Assembly: GCA_016208255.1 (NCBI GenBank) | Contig: JACQYK010000038.1 | Span: 1-44,618 of the forward strand | DNA length: 44,618 nt | Reading direction: 5' to 3' | DNA from: Deltaproteobacteria bacterium | GTDB taxonomy: Bacteria; Desulfobacterota; RBG-13-43-22 | Shown: one piece after another, positions 18,743-26,048 of the stretch | How the letters are laid out: each line of letters opens with the position of its first letter | Numbering within the stretch: position 1 is the first letter of the stretch | Translations under genes and position numbers: made by a program | Notes under the pieces: generated by a model | What the model was told of the DNA's origin: nothing | What the model saw: only the letters and a program-made list of their open reading frames with translations | Databases searched by the model: none

Positions 18743-19492
18743 ATGGCTATCCAAAGATCATTAAAAATTACGCTGTTTGCTGGAATCGTTACCGCTGCGA
18801 TAGCTGGATTATTTCTGTTGAGCACTCTATTATTATGCGGGCTGCTCCGGGAGAACTCCTGGTGCCGGTGGTGGCCCCATTTTTCTATAACCGAAATCAC
18901 GGCCTTGATCAGATCATTTGGGTTTTGGGGGGTAGGCGCCTCCATCGGTCTCATGGTGATTCATTCTTTTGTTCCCTTTCCGGCCGAGTTCATAGCTATT
19001 GCCAACGGAATGATTTATGGACCCCTTTGGGGTACTGTGATTACCTGGGTCGGAGCAATGATCGGTGCTTTTTCAGCCTTTGGTCTGGTGCGTTCGTTAG
19101 GGCGGCCGTTTGTAGAGAGAATGGTAACAAAAAAGAAGGGCCAAAAAATAGAAGAATGGACGGCCCGATACGGAGGTGAGATGGTTTTAATCAGCCGCTT
19201 TTTCCCGGTCATCTCCTTCAACTTGATCAACTACGTGGCCGGACTTACCGGTATTTCGTGGTGGACTTTCACCTGGACGACTGGTTTGGGAATTCTTCCA
19301 ATGACCTTACTGATGGTGGTTCTTGGCGAGCAAATAAAAAACCTGCCTTGGTGGGTTTGGCTTCTTCTTTTGGTCATAGGATTGGCAATGTTGCTTTTGG
19401 CCCGACGCATTTTCCATTTCGATAGCATTGTGCGGGAGAATTCTCGCAGGGAGATCAAAAAGATCCCCCCACTTACAAATGAAAGGAGGTGA
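18743..19492 (+). CDS. TVP38/TMEM64 family inner-membrane protein (second copy)
   Basis: Integral membrane protein of 249 residues with the VTT/DedA-like core: SFVPFPAEFIAIANGMIYG, WVGAMIGAFSAFGLVRSLGR and SRFFPVISFNLINYVAGLT, plus a long C-terminal hydrophobic helix and a basic tail. It differs clearly from the protein at 7260-7958, so it is not a recent duplicate. I chose the ATG at 18743; a TTG at 18722 is possible. Its stop (19490-19492) lies inside the ribosome-binding site of the next gene, which implies translational coupling with the cytochrome. Confidence 0.87.
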   Translation: MAIQRSLKITLFAGIVTAAIAGLFLLSTLLLCGLLRENSWCRWWPHFSITEITALIRSFGFWGVGASIGLMVIHSFVPFPAEFIAIANGMIYGPLWGTVITWVGAMIGAFSAFGLVRSLGRPFVERMVTKKKGQKIEEWTARYGGEMVLISRFFPVISFNLINYVAGLTGISWWTFTWTTGLGILPMTLLMVVLGEQIKNLPWWVWLLLLVIGLAMLLLARRIFHFDSIVRENSRREIKKIPPLTNERR

Positions 19493-19497
19493 AAAAA

Positions 19498-19860
19498 ATG
19501 AGATTATTTCATATGGTTTTGGTGTCCCTGTTTGTTGTCAGTTTGGGTTTAACCTTTGCCTTTGCGGCCGGTGACGTGGAAAAAGGGAAAAAACACTTTA
19601 ACGATCCGAAATTCGCGGGAGGAACCGCGGACAAATCTTGTAATTCCTGTCATCCCGACGGAAAGGGTCTGGAGAAATCCGGCGCCAAGAAAAAATTTGG
19701 CGGCATGTTTGCGAAAGCCAAGAGTCTGGAAGAAGTGGTAAACATGTGTATCATGAAACCCATGAAGGGCAAGCCTATCGACCCTAAATCAGAGGAAATG
19801 GGCAACATCGTGGCTTATATCAAATCGCTGAAAGCCATGCCCTCCTCACCAAAGAAATAA
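19498..19860 (+). CDS. Small periplasmic monohaem cytochrome c
   Basis: A 120-residue protein with a signal peptide (cleavage near TFAFAAGD) and one haem c site, CNSCH (Cys48, Cys51, His52). A Met-rich stretch (MCIMKPMKGKPIDP) could supply the sixth ligand, and the C-terminal helix IVAYIKSLK is typical of class I cytochromes c. It would carry electrons in the periplasm; its partner is unknown. The ATG at 19498 lies 8 bases after a strong GGAGG; the overlapping GTG at 19489 falls within that site and is rejected. Confidence 0.9.
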   Translation: MRLFHMVLVSLFVVSLGLTFAFAAGDVEKGKKHFNDPKFAGGTADKSCNSCHPDGKGLEKSGAKKKFGGMFAKAKSLEEVVNMCIMKPMKGKPIDPKSEEMGNIVAYIKSLKAMPSSPKK

Positions 19861-19892
19861 GGAAGGCCACTGTCTTAGAGATAATCTTTAGC

Positions 19893-19919
19893 CGGAGGGA
19901 GGCCACCGGTCTCCCTCCG
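19893..19919 (+). terminator. Stable hairpin after the cytochrome gene
   Basis: A perfect nine-base stem CGGAGGGAG/CTCCCTCCG around a nine-base loop, 32 bases after the cytochrome stop. The downstream sequence is only mildly T-rich, so it may be a transcript-end stabiliser rather than a strong intrinsic terminator. Confidence 0.55.
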
Positions 19920-20360
19920 CTTCAATTCTAATGGAAGACAGACCATTAATAATTCTTCTGTAGGGAAGTCATTTTCATCAACAGCCAACCTGGTCATCAT
20001 GAGTGATTCGGATAACACTGGAGAAAGTGCGACCTCTTATATCAATTTTATTGAGATTTTTCGCTTATCGGGCTATAAATATTCGGGCTTCCTTTACCAC
20101 CCATTCCCTTCGAGGTTGTAAAATATTCGGTGGTTTAAATCGGCAGAAAAATATTTATCACGGGGACGGGGTTAAATCACATCTAATCCTTCGGCCTCCC
20201 TAATCCTCGAGCCTTTTAAAGCTTAAGATGTGGTTTGATGATTTGAGTATTCCGATGATTTTATGAGCATGGAAGAGATGGAGAATATAATTAAAAATTT
20301 ACGTAAAAGAATCTCGCTTCACAATCAGGCCTAATAATTAATAATAGGAGAATTATAAGG
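19920..20360. other. Intergenic stretch, nothing recognised
   Basis: About 440 bases of AT-richer sequence between the cytochrome hairpin and pyruvate kinase. One 66-codon frame (20003-20203) has no ribosome site or recognisable motif. The pyk promoter should be here, but no clear -35/-10 pair stood out. Confidence 0.5.
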
Positions 20361-21815
20361 ATGTCTGTTAGCAATAAATTACCGGACCATAAAACCAAAA
20401 TCGTCTGCACCATCGGTCCGGCCTCTCGTTCTCCCTCCGTTATAAAAGAATTGATCCGACAGGGTATGAATGTCGCCCGGCTCAATTTTGCCCATGGAAC
20501 CCTTGAAAAACACCGGGAAGATATTCGGCTGATCCGATCTTTATCGAAAAAGATGAATAAGGTCTGTCCCATCCTGGTGGACCTGCCCGGGCCCAAGATC
20601 CGTATCGGAAAACTTTTCACCGATCCTATGATTCTGAAAAAAGGGGAAAGGATCACCCTGGTTACCACCGGGCCGATAAACGAACCCTCGCGGATACCCG
20701 TGGACTATAAGAAATTACCCGAGAATGTTTCCAAGGGTGGGACGATCTACCTCAATGACGGGTTTATCCAATTGCGGGTTGTGGAGGTTACCGACCAGGA
20801 AGTGGTCTGCAAAGTGGTTATGGGCGGCCCCTTGCTTTCCCATAAAGGATTAAACCTCCCCAAGGCCAAGACCCTGGCCGACCCGGTAACCGAAGAAGAT
20901 TTGGACTTTGTGGATTTTGGTCTGAAAGAAGGGCTGGATCTGTTCAGTCTTTCCTTTGTAGAAAGGGCTGATGACCTCATCAAAGTCAGAGAATTCGCCG
21001 CAAAAAGGGGGAAAGGCATTCATCTCATCGCTAAAATCGAACGGGGCGAAGCCGTAAAAAACATTGAGTCAATCCTTAAGGTGGCCGATGGGATCATGAT
21101 CGCCCGGGGTGATCTGGGGGTGGAAATTCCTATTGAAAATGTCCCGGCGGTTCAAAAAAGGCTGATCTATCAGTCCAACCTCCAGGGAAGGCCGGTCATT
21201 ACCGCGACCCAAATGCTGGAATCCATGACGGAAAATATCCGGCCCACCCGGGCCGAGGTCACCGATGTGGCCAATGCTATTTTGGATGGCAGCGACGCCG
21301 TGATGCTCTCGGAAGAAACAGCCATCGGCCGTTTTCCTGTGGAAACGGTAAGAATGATGGTCCGCATTGCCAAGTCCATTGAGCAACAGCGGCATACCCT
21401 CAACTCGGTCTCCCAGGCGTATGAACATCTTAAGACGGAAATAGGGCGGAAAAAGATATCAGTCAGCAATGCTATCTCTTTGAACGTCATGGAGGCCTTG
21501 CGGGTGCTGAAAACAAAACTGATTCTAACTCCCACCCATACAGGGACCACCCCCCGGCGGATTTCGCGGTTTAAGCCTGATTGTTGGGTCCTGGCCTTCT
21601 GCCCGGATCAACCAACCCGGGATTTTTTATCCTTATCCTATGGGGTTTTCCCCATTATTTTAGAGGGGAGAGACCCCTTTCAATACGACCATCTTTTGGC
21701 CTTTATCAAGGAACAGCGTTTGGCCAAAAAGGGGGACCGGCTCATCTTGACCGAAATGGCCGCTCCCGGTCAGGTGGGAGGAATCAATTCCCTGAACTTT
21801 ATCACCCTGACCTGA
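20361..21815 (+). CDS. pyk: Pyruvate kinase
   Basis: Converts phosphoenolpyruvate and ADP to pyruvate and ATP, the last step of glycolysis. The 484-residue protein has TKIVCTIGPASRS, MNVARLNFAHG, the B domain, the active-site signature IARGDLGVEIP, TATQMLESM with RAEVTDVANAILDGSDAVMLSEETA, and a C-terminal regulatory domain. That domain ends with residues GGINSLNFITL where typical enzymes show a G(T)TN-like turn. A purine-rich site (AATAGGAG) lies upstream of the ATG. A GCC-rich hairpin at 21822-21849 follows the gene. Confidence 0.96.
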   Translation: MSVSNKLPDHKTKIVCTIGPASRSPSVIKELIRQGMNVARLNFAHGTLEKHREDIRLIRSLSKKMNKVCPILVDLPGPKIRIGKLFTDPMILKKGERITLVTTGPINEPSRIPVDYKKLPENVSKGGTIYLNDGFIQLRVVEVTDQEVVCKVVMGGPLLSHKGLNLPKAKTLADPVTEEDLDFVDFGLKEGLDLFSLSFVERADDLIKVREFAAKRGKGIHLIAKIERGEAVKNIESILKVADGIMIARGDLGVEIPIENVPAVQKRLIYQSNLQGRPVITATQMLESMTENIRPTRAEVTDVANAILDGSDAVMLSEETAIGRFPVETVRMMVRIAKSIEQQRHTLNSVSQAYEHLKTEIGRKKISVSNAISLNVMEALRVLKTKLILTPTHTGTTPRRISRFKPDCWVLAFCPDQPTRDFLSLSYGVFPIILEGRDPFQYDHLLAFIKEQRLAKKGDRLILTEMAAPGQVGGINSLNFITLT

Positions 21816-21821
21816 TAAACC

Positions 21822-21849
21822 GCCATGCCCTGCCTTTCGGGGCGTGGCA
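21822..21849 (+). terminator. Hairpin after pyruvate kinase
   Basis: GCCATGCC pairs with GGCGTGGC (one G-T pair) around an eleven- or twelve-base loop, beginning seven bases after the stop. No T run follows, so termination is possible but unproven. Confidence 0.4.
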
Positions 21850-22250
21850 CCACGAGCCGCTCGATCCGTTCAACTTTGTTGAACGACCGACCGACCGAAG
21901 GCCGGGTCATGAAAATAGGCCGGAGCGATGAGTAGCCTCGAAACCTATTTTCGTATTAAACCCTCATGCCTCGTTGAGGCACCACGAAGAATTAAAATAT
22001 TGTGAAATCAGTAAGTTAGGTCGTCATTCCCGCGAAAGTGGGAATCCAGGTTATTCGATAAGCCTCAAAGTCCTGGATGCCGGGCCGACTCCCAAAGGGA
22101 GTCTTTGCTTTAAGTTCGGGCCGCTCGACTTTGTCGAGCTTTTGGAGAGGCTCCCAAAGGGGAGCCGATGAGCCGAACGACTCGAGTCCGGCCTGACGGA
22201 GAACAAACAAGCTTTGAGATTAAACCAGGGTTATTTTCGTGTTAAAAGGG
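21850..22250. repeat. Cluster of hairpin repeats between pyk and the PfkB kinase
   Basis: No gene. It holds GTTCAAC-TTT-GTTGAAC at 21868-21884; a REP-like palindrome GTCATTCCCGCGAAAG (22023-22047, completed by TGGGAATCC); and a cruciform from 22114 (GTTCGG) to 22178 (CCGAAC) enclosing two hairpins, GCTCGACTTTGTCGAGC at 22123-22139 and GGCTCCCAAAGGGGAGCC at 22149-22166. The phrase TATTTTCGTRTTA occurs at both ends of the stretch and again near 27791. Confidence 0.75.
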
Positions 22251-23204
22251 ATGCAGACCCATTACATTGATAATAATGACGTATTAGTCATCGGTCGCAG
22301 TTGCCTGGATTATATGGCTGTTGTGGACCGCTTTCCTGAGGAAAACCGGAAAACAGCCTTTGAATTCAAGTTAATGGAAGGCGGAGGACAAGGGGGCACC
22401 GCCTCCTGCTGCATTTCAAGACTGGGTGGCCGGGTGGCCTATGTCGGGAAGCTCGGCGATGACCAGGAAGGCCGGTTTTGCCTGAAGCGTTTGCGTGACT
22501 TTGGGGTAGGTACGGAATGGGTCGAGATCGTCCCGGGGGGAACCACCCCGGTGGCCTACATTTTTATCACTAAAACGACAGGTAATCGGACGATTATATA
22601 CGAACGCAATTCGCTTCCCAGAGTTGAAATGGCCCCGGCCCTTGATTCGCTCTTTAATCGATCAGCCGTTTTATTACTGGACCCCGAGGCTACCTATTTC
22701 AGCCGGGAATTGAAAAAGCGAAGGGATCGGAATATAAAAATCGTTTATGACTGTGAGCGCTGGCGGGAGGGGATCGAGGATATCATGGCCATCGCCGATT
22801 TTTTTATCCCTTCTTCGGATTTTCTGAAATCGAAGGAATTAAATCTGGACCGCTTATCGTTGATCGAAGGAATGATTCGTTTGAACCCTGCCGTGGGGGG
22901 TACACTCATTGTCACCGATGGTGAAAACGGCGCCTGTTATTTTGAAGACAAAAGGCTTTATCAGATTTCACCGCCGCCAATCATTCCCGTCGATACCACC
23001 GGAGCCGGAGACAATTTTCACGGGGCTTTTGCCCTGGCCCTCAGTAAAGGTTTTGATCTCCGACAAGCGGTTCGGTTTGCCGTGGCAGTGGCCTCTTTAT
23101 CCTGCAGAGAATACGGGGGGAGGAAAGGGGTTCCGGATTGGAATGAAGCGATGACCATTGCCGAAACCTTAAAAAGGGTGCCATTGGCAGCTGTTAATAA
23201 ATAG
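22251..23204 (+). CDS. PfkB/ribokinase-family sugar kinase
   Basis: A 317-residue kinase of the ribokinase family: N-terminal DVLVIGRSCLDYMAVVDRFP, the first signature as GGGQGGTASCCISRLGG, and the second signature DTTGAGDNFHGAFALAL with the catalytic Asp. It phosphorylates a sugar or nucleoside; the substrate cannot be told from sequence. The start may be ATG 22251 or GTG 22239; neither has a convincing ribosome site. It stands alone between two repeat-rich gaps, so no operon partner helps. Confidence 0.9.
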   Translation: MQTHYIDNNDVLVIGRSCLDYMAVVDRFPEENRKTAFEFKLMEGGGQGGTASCCISRLGGRVAYVGKLGDDQEGRFCLKRLRDFGVGTEWVEIVPGGTTPVAYIFITKTTGNRTIIYERNSLPRVEMAPALDSLFNRSAVLLLDPEATYFSRELKKRRDRNIKIVYDCERWREGIEDIMAIADFFIPSSDFLKSKELNLDRLSLIEGMIRLNPAVGGTLIVTDGENGACYFEDKRLYQISPPPIIPVDTTGAGDNFHGAFALALSKGFDLRQAVRFAVAVASLSCREYGGRKGVPDWNEAMTIAETLKRVPLAAVNK

Positions 23205-23216
23205 GAACAAAAGTTT

Positions 23217-23510
23217 GACAGGATTAAGCGGTTCCCAAAAGGGAACCTTTTTTGAGGTCGAGCCGCTCGGCTTTGCCGAGCTTTCGAGAGGCTCCCTCAA
23301 GGGGGAGCCGATAAGCCGACCGAACGGATTTACATGGTCCTTGCTCAGGCTCCGGAGGACCCTGAGCAACCTTGATCCGCTTCCAGCGGAAACTTAGGCT
23401 TCTATGCGCAGAACGATATGGTTTGTGCTTTTCTTACCTTCGCATGTCTGCTGCTTTCAGGCAGACAAATCGAAAGGCACAAAAAAACAGGTAATCATGT
23501 AAATCCTGTC
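23217..23510 (+). repeat. Composite hairpin element, copy 1 (GACAGGATT...AATCCTGTC)
   Basis: Bounded by GACAGGATTA and AAATCCTGTC. Inside, in order: GGTTCCCAAAAGGGAACC (23230-23247); an inserted pair of hairpins CTCGGCTTTGCCGAG (23266-23280) and GGCTCCCTCAAGGGGGAGCC (from about 23290); a GCTCAGG...CCTGAGC hairpin; a TCCGCTTCCAGCGGA hairpin; then a long GTGC...AAAGGCAC stem containing GTCTGCTGC...GGCAGAC. It fills the gap between the PfkB kinase and PspC genes. Confidence 0.8.
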
Positions 23511-23577
23511 TAAAAAAGTATTTTGAATTTCAAAAAGCTGAAATGCTACCTCAAAAGATTAGAAAGGGGATCCGGTT

Positions 23578-23784
23578 ATGAAGAAATTATACCTGTCGGC
23601 CGATGATCGTAAGATCGGTGGCGTCTGCGGGGGAATCGGCGAATATTTAGACAGAGATTCTACGGTCATCAGAATTCTCTTTATCCTTCTCGTCCTGTTT
23701 TCTTTCGGCTTTGGGGTTTTCGCTTATTTAGCCATGTGGCTGATTATCCCTAAAAAGCCGTTTAATGGACCCCGCCAAAATTGA
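23578..23784 (+). CDS. PspC-domain small membrane protein
   Basis: A 68-residue protein matching the PspC domain: KKLYLSADDRKIGGVCGGIG, EYLDRDSTVIRILFILLVL, one hydrophobic segment with FAYLAMWLIIPKK. PspC proteins sit in the inner membrane and take part in envelope stress responses; lone short PspC proteins are common and not necessarily tied to PspA, which is not seen here. GGGGATC precedes the ATG. Both sides are flanked by copies of the composite hairpin element. Confidence 0.9.
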   Translation: MKKLYLSADDRKIGGVCGGIGEYLDRDSTVIRILFILLVLFSFGFGVFAYLAMWLIIPKKPFNGPRQN

Positions 23785-23792
23785 ATAAATAT

Positions 23793-23811
23793 CCGACCCC
23801 AAAGAGGTCGG
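23793..23811 (+). terminator. Small hairpin after the PspC gene
   Basis: CCGACC pairs with GGTCGG around a seven-base loop, nine bases after the stop. No T run follows, so it is only a candidate. Confidence 0.35.
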
Positions 23812-23869
23812 CATTGGTCTAAGCCCTGAAGGCATGATTTAAAAACCGATCAATGAAAAAATCTATTCA

Positions 23870-24034
23870 GACAGGATTAACAAGATTTATATTATTTTTT
23901 GTTCAGGCTCTGGAAGAGCCTGAACAATCTTAACCCGCCTTCAGCGGGACTAAGGCTTATCTCCGCCAGGCGATTGGGTTTGTGCCTTTCTTCCGGAAAG
24001 GCACAAAAATCTTGGCAATCCTGTTAATCCTGTC
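23870..24034 (+). repeat. Composite hairpin element, copy 2
   Basis: Same order as copy 1 without the inserted pair: GACAGGATTAAC terminus, GTTCAGGCTC...GAGCCTGAAC hairpin, CCCGCCTTCAGCGGG hairpin, the linker ACTAAGGCTTAT, GGGTTTGTGCCTTTC/GAAAGGCACAAA stem, GTTAATCCTGTC terminus. It occupies the gap between PspC and the convergent ATPase gene; the rest of that gap holds nothing recognised. Confidence 0.85.
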
Positions 24035-24157
24035 TAATAAAGTTAAGGCAGAGCCAAGGTACTCTGACCTGGCCCTGAGGACTAGGTTTTCTATATTCCA
24101 ATAAATCGATCAGCGTTTCTTCGGCCCGCTTCCGAAATAAATTTCTTCGGTCAAAAA

Positions 24158-25624
24158 TCATTTCTTTCGTCCGCTTCCGAAAATGGATCCCAGCACACGT
24201 CGTATAATCTGCCGGCCGATCTGGCTGCCGATAGCGTGGGCGGCACTTTTGGCCATGGCTCCAATCAATTTGGAAGCTTCCGAAGGTTTTTCTTTTTCCT
24301 GAATCTTTTCTTCGGCCGCTTTCTCGGTTTCTATCTGTTGCTGTTCGGCCTTGACCTTTAATTTTTCATAAGCCGATTCCCGATCCACTTCCTTTTCGTA
24401 GTGGCCGAAGAGGAAGGACCCTTGAATGATTCCGGATCGCTCTTCCGCAGATAAAGGGGTCAGACGGCTTTGAGGGGGATGGATAAAGGCCCTTTCCACC
24501 GGAGTCGGAGCACCCTTGGGGTCGAGTACGGAGACCAGGACCTCTCCCACCTTCAGTTCGGTTATCACTTCGGCCACCTTGAGCTTAGGATTGACCCGGA
24601 AAGTGTCGGCAGCGGCGCGGACGGCCTTCTGATCATTCGGAGTAAAGGCCCGTAAGGCATGCTGCACCCGGTTGCCTAATTGGCCCAGGACCTCTTGGGG
24701 GATGTCCATAGGGTTTTGTGTGACGAAATAGACTCCAATCCCTTTGGAACGGATCAGACGCACTACCTGTTCAATTTTATCCTCTAAAGCCTTGGGGATG
24801 TCCTCAAAGAGCAGGTGCGCCTCGTCAAAGAAGAAAACCAGTTTGGGTTTCTCCGGATCGCCCACCTCAGGAAGCTGTTCAAATAATTCAGACAGCATCC
24901 AGAGGAGCATGGTGGCATAGACCTTGGGGGACTGCATCAGCTGATCAGCGGCCAGAATATTGATCACCCCTTTTCCCTTTCCATCGGTCTGTATAAAATC
25001 ATGGATATTTAAAGACGGTTCACCGAAAAAGCGCCCTCCCCTTTCATGATCCAGGGTCAACAGATTGCGCTGGATGGCCCCGACACTGGCTTTCGATATA
25101 TTCCCGTATTGAGTTCTAAACCGGTCGGCATTATCCCCCAAAAACTGGATCATGGCTTTCAGGTCTTTTAAGTCCAAAAGGAGCAACCCGTTGTCGTCGG
25201 CAATTTTGAAGGCCATGGTCAAAATGCTGCTTTGGGTCTCGTTCAGATTCAATATGCGGCCTAAAAGCAAAGGCCCCATCTCCGAGATAGTGGTCCGGAC
25301 CGGATGCCCCTGCTCACCTAAAACATCCCAGAAAACCACCGGGTATCCCTCGAAGGTGAAATTCTTCAATTTCAGCAGTTCCACCCGTTCCCTTACTTTG
25401 GGATTCTCTCCCCCCGGCAGCGGCAGCCCGGAAAGGTCTCCCTTGATGTCCGCCAGAAAAACCGGGACCCCCATTCGGCTGAACTGCTCGGCCAGGACCC
25501 GCAGGGTCACCGTCTTGCCCGTGCCGGTGGCCCCGGCGATAAGGCCGTGGCGGTTGGCCATTCCGGCCAGAATGGAGATGGTCTCCTTTGATTCGGCAAT
25601 CGGCAGCATTAATGGTTCGACCAT
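24158..25624 (-). CDS. HerA-like ATPase (DUF853 family)
   Basis: A 488-residue P-loop ATPase of the DUF853/HerA-like C-terminal family. Walker A GATGTGKT at residues 31-38, Walker [13 protein letters not shown] near residue 265, a Gln-rich sensor region [12 protein letters not shown], and the Arg-rich segment [19 protein letters not shown]. The C-terminal 70 residues are a charged coiled-coil-like stretch ([21 protein letters not shown]) then a glycine-rich tail ending GSGRKK. Its cellular role is poorly known; relatives are DNA-translocating hexamers. GGGAGG lies just upstream of the ATG. Just past its stop, a phrase like its last codons (GCTTCCGAAA with TTTCTTCG) is repeated, a small duplication. 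Confidence 0.92.
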   Translation of the reverse strand: MVEPLMLPIAESKETISILAGMANRHGLIAGATGTGKTVTLRVLAEQFSRMGVPVFLADIKGDLSGLPLPGGENPKVRERVELLKLKNFTFEGYPVVFWDVLGEQGHPVRTTISEMGPLLLGRILNLNETQSSILTMAFKIADDNGLLLLDLKDLKAMIQFLGDNADRFRTQYGNISKASVGAIQRNLLTLDHERGGRFFGEPSLNIHDFIQTDGKGKGVINILAADQLMQSPKVYATMLLWMLSELFEQLPEVGDPEKPKLVFFFDEAHLLFEDIPKALEDKIEQVVRLIRSKGIGVYFVTQNPMDIPQEVLGQLGNRVQHALRAFTPNDQKAVRAAADTFRVNPKLKVAEVITELKVGEVLVSVLDPKGAPTPVERAFIHPPQSRLTPLSAEERSGIIQGSFLFGHYEKEVDRESAYEKLKVKAEQQQIETEKAAEEKIQEKEKPSEASKLIGAMAKSAAHAIGSQIGRQIIRRVLGSIFGSGRKK

Positions 25625-25745
25625 GACAGCCTCCCTTTAAGATTTTGTTTTTTATCACTATAAAATGATCTTTATCAAAAATCAATCGAACAAGTAACCC
25701 GGTATTGTCCTAGCCCGGACAAGCCGGAACCAAAAATATTATTTA

Positions 25746-25898
25746 CCGCAGACCCACGCAGACCAATACAGACTTTTCCCCCGGCAGACTAATGCCGGGG
25801 GAAACCTTGCATGCCCGAAGGGCAGACAGGAATCTGATTGACGAGTCGTCAATCAGATCAACTTTTTCTTGTCTGTCTTTTGTCTGTCTTGTCTGCGG
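25746..25898. repeat. 153-nt hairpin-cluster element with CCGCAGAC/GTCTGCGG ends
   Basis: Inverted termini CCGCAGAC (25746-25753) and GTCTGCGG (25891-25898), each followed inward by further CAGAC/GTCTG repeats. Inside are two strong hairpins: CCCCCGGC...GCCGGGGG at 25778-25801 and the 13-bp stem ATCTGATTGACGA/TCGTCAATCAGAT at 25832-25858. The layout recalls the GACAGGATT elements but the sequence differs. The rest of the gap between the ATPase start and this element holds nothing recognised. Confidence 0.7.
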
Positions 25899-25943
25899 CA
25901 AAAAAAGGGGGGGTTCCCTAAGGTCAGGGGCTGCGAAAAAAAG

Positions 25944-25998
25944 TTGACGGAAGGCCTTTAAAATATGATATGTTTTATAGCTAAAAGGATGTCCTTTT
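25944..25998 (+). promoter_or_regulatory. Candidate promoter with palindromic operator-like site before the TPP enzyme
   Basis: TTGACG at 25944-25949 and TATGTT at 25969-25974, 19 bases apart, resemble a weak sigma-70 promoter. Immediately downstream AAAAGGA-TG-TCCTTTT (25983-25998) is an inverted repeat in the expected position of a repressor operator or a 5'-leader hairpin. Inferred from pattern only. Confidence 0.4.
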
Positions 25999-26048
25999 TG
26001 CCTGACGGTCACCACAAAAAGGATTGATCCCCCAAAAAGGAGACGATC

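Noticed and set aside
20003-20203. 66-codon frame between the cytochrome and pyruvate kinase
   Set aside because: No ribosome site, no motif, and a composition like surrounding noncoding DNA.
21974-22171. 65-codon frame between pyk and the PfkB kinase
   Set aside because: It translates REP-like and cruciform repeats.
23215-23397. 60-codon frame in composite element copy 1 (and the - strand frame over the same bases)
   Set aside because: Produced by GC-rich palindromes, not by a gene.
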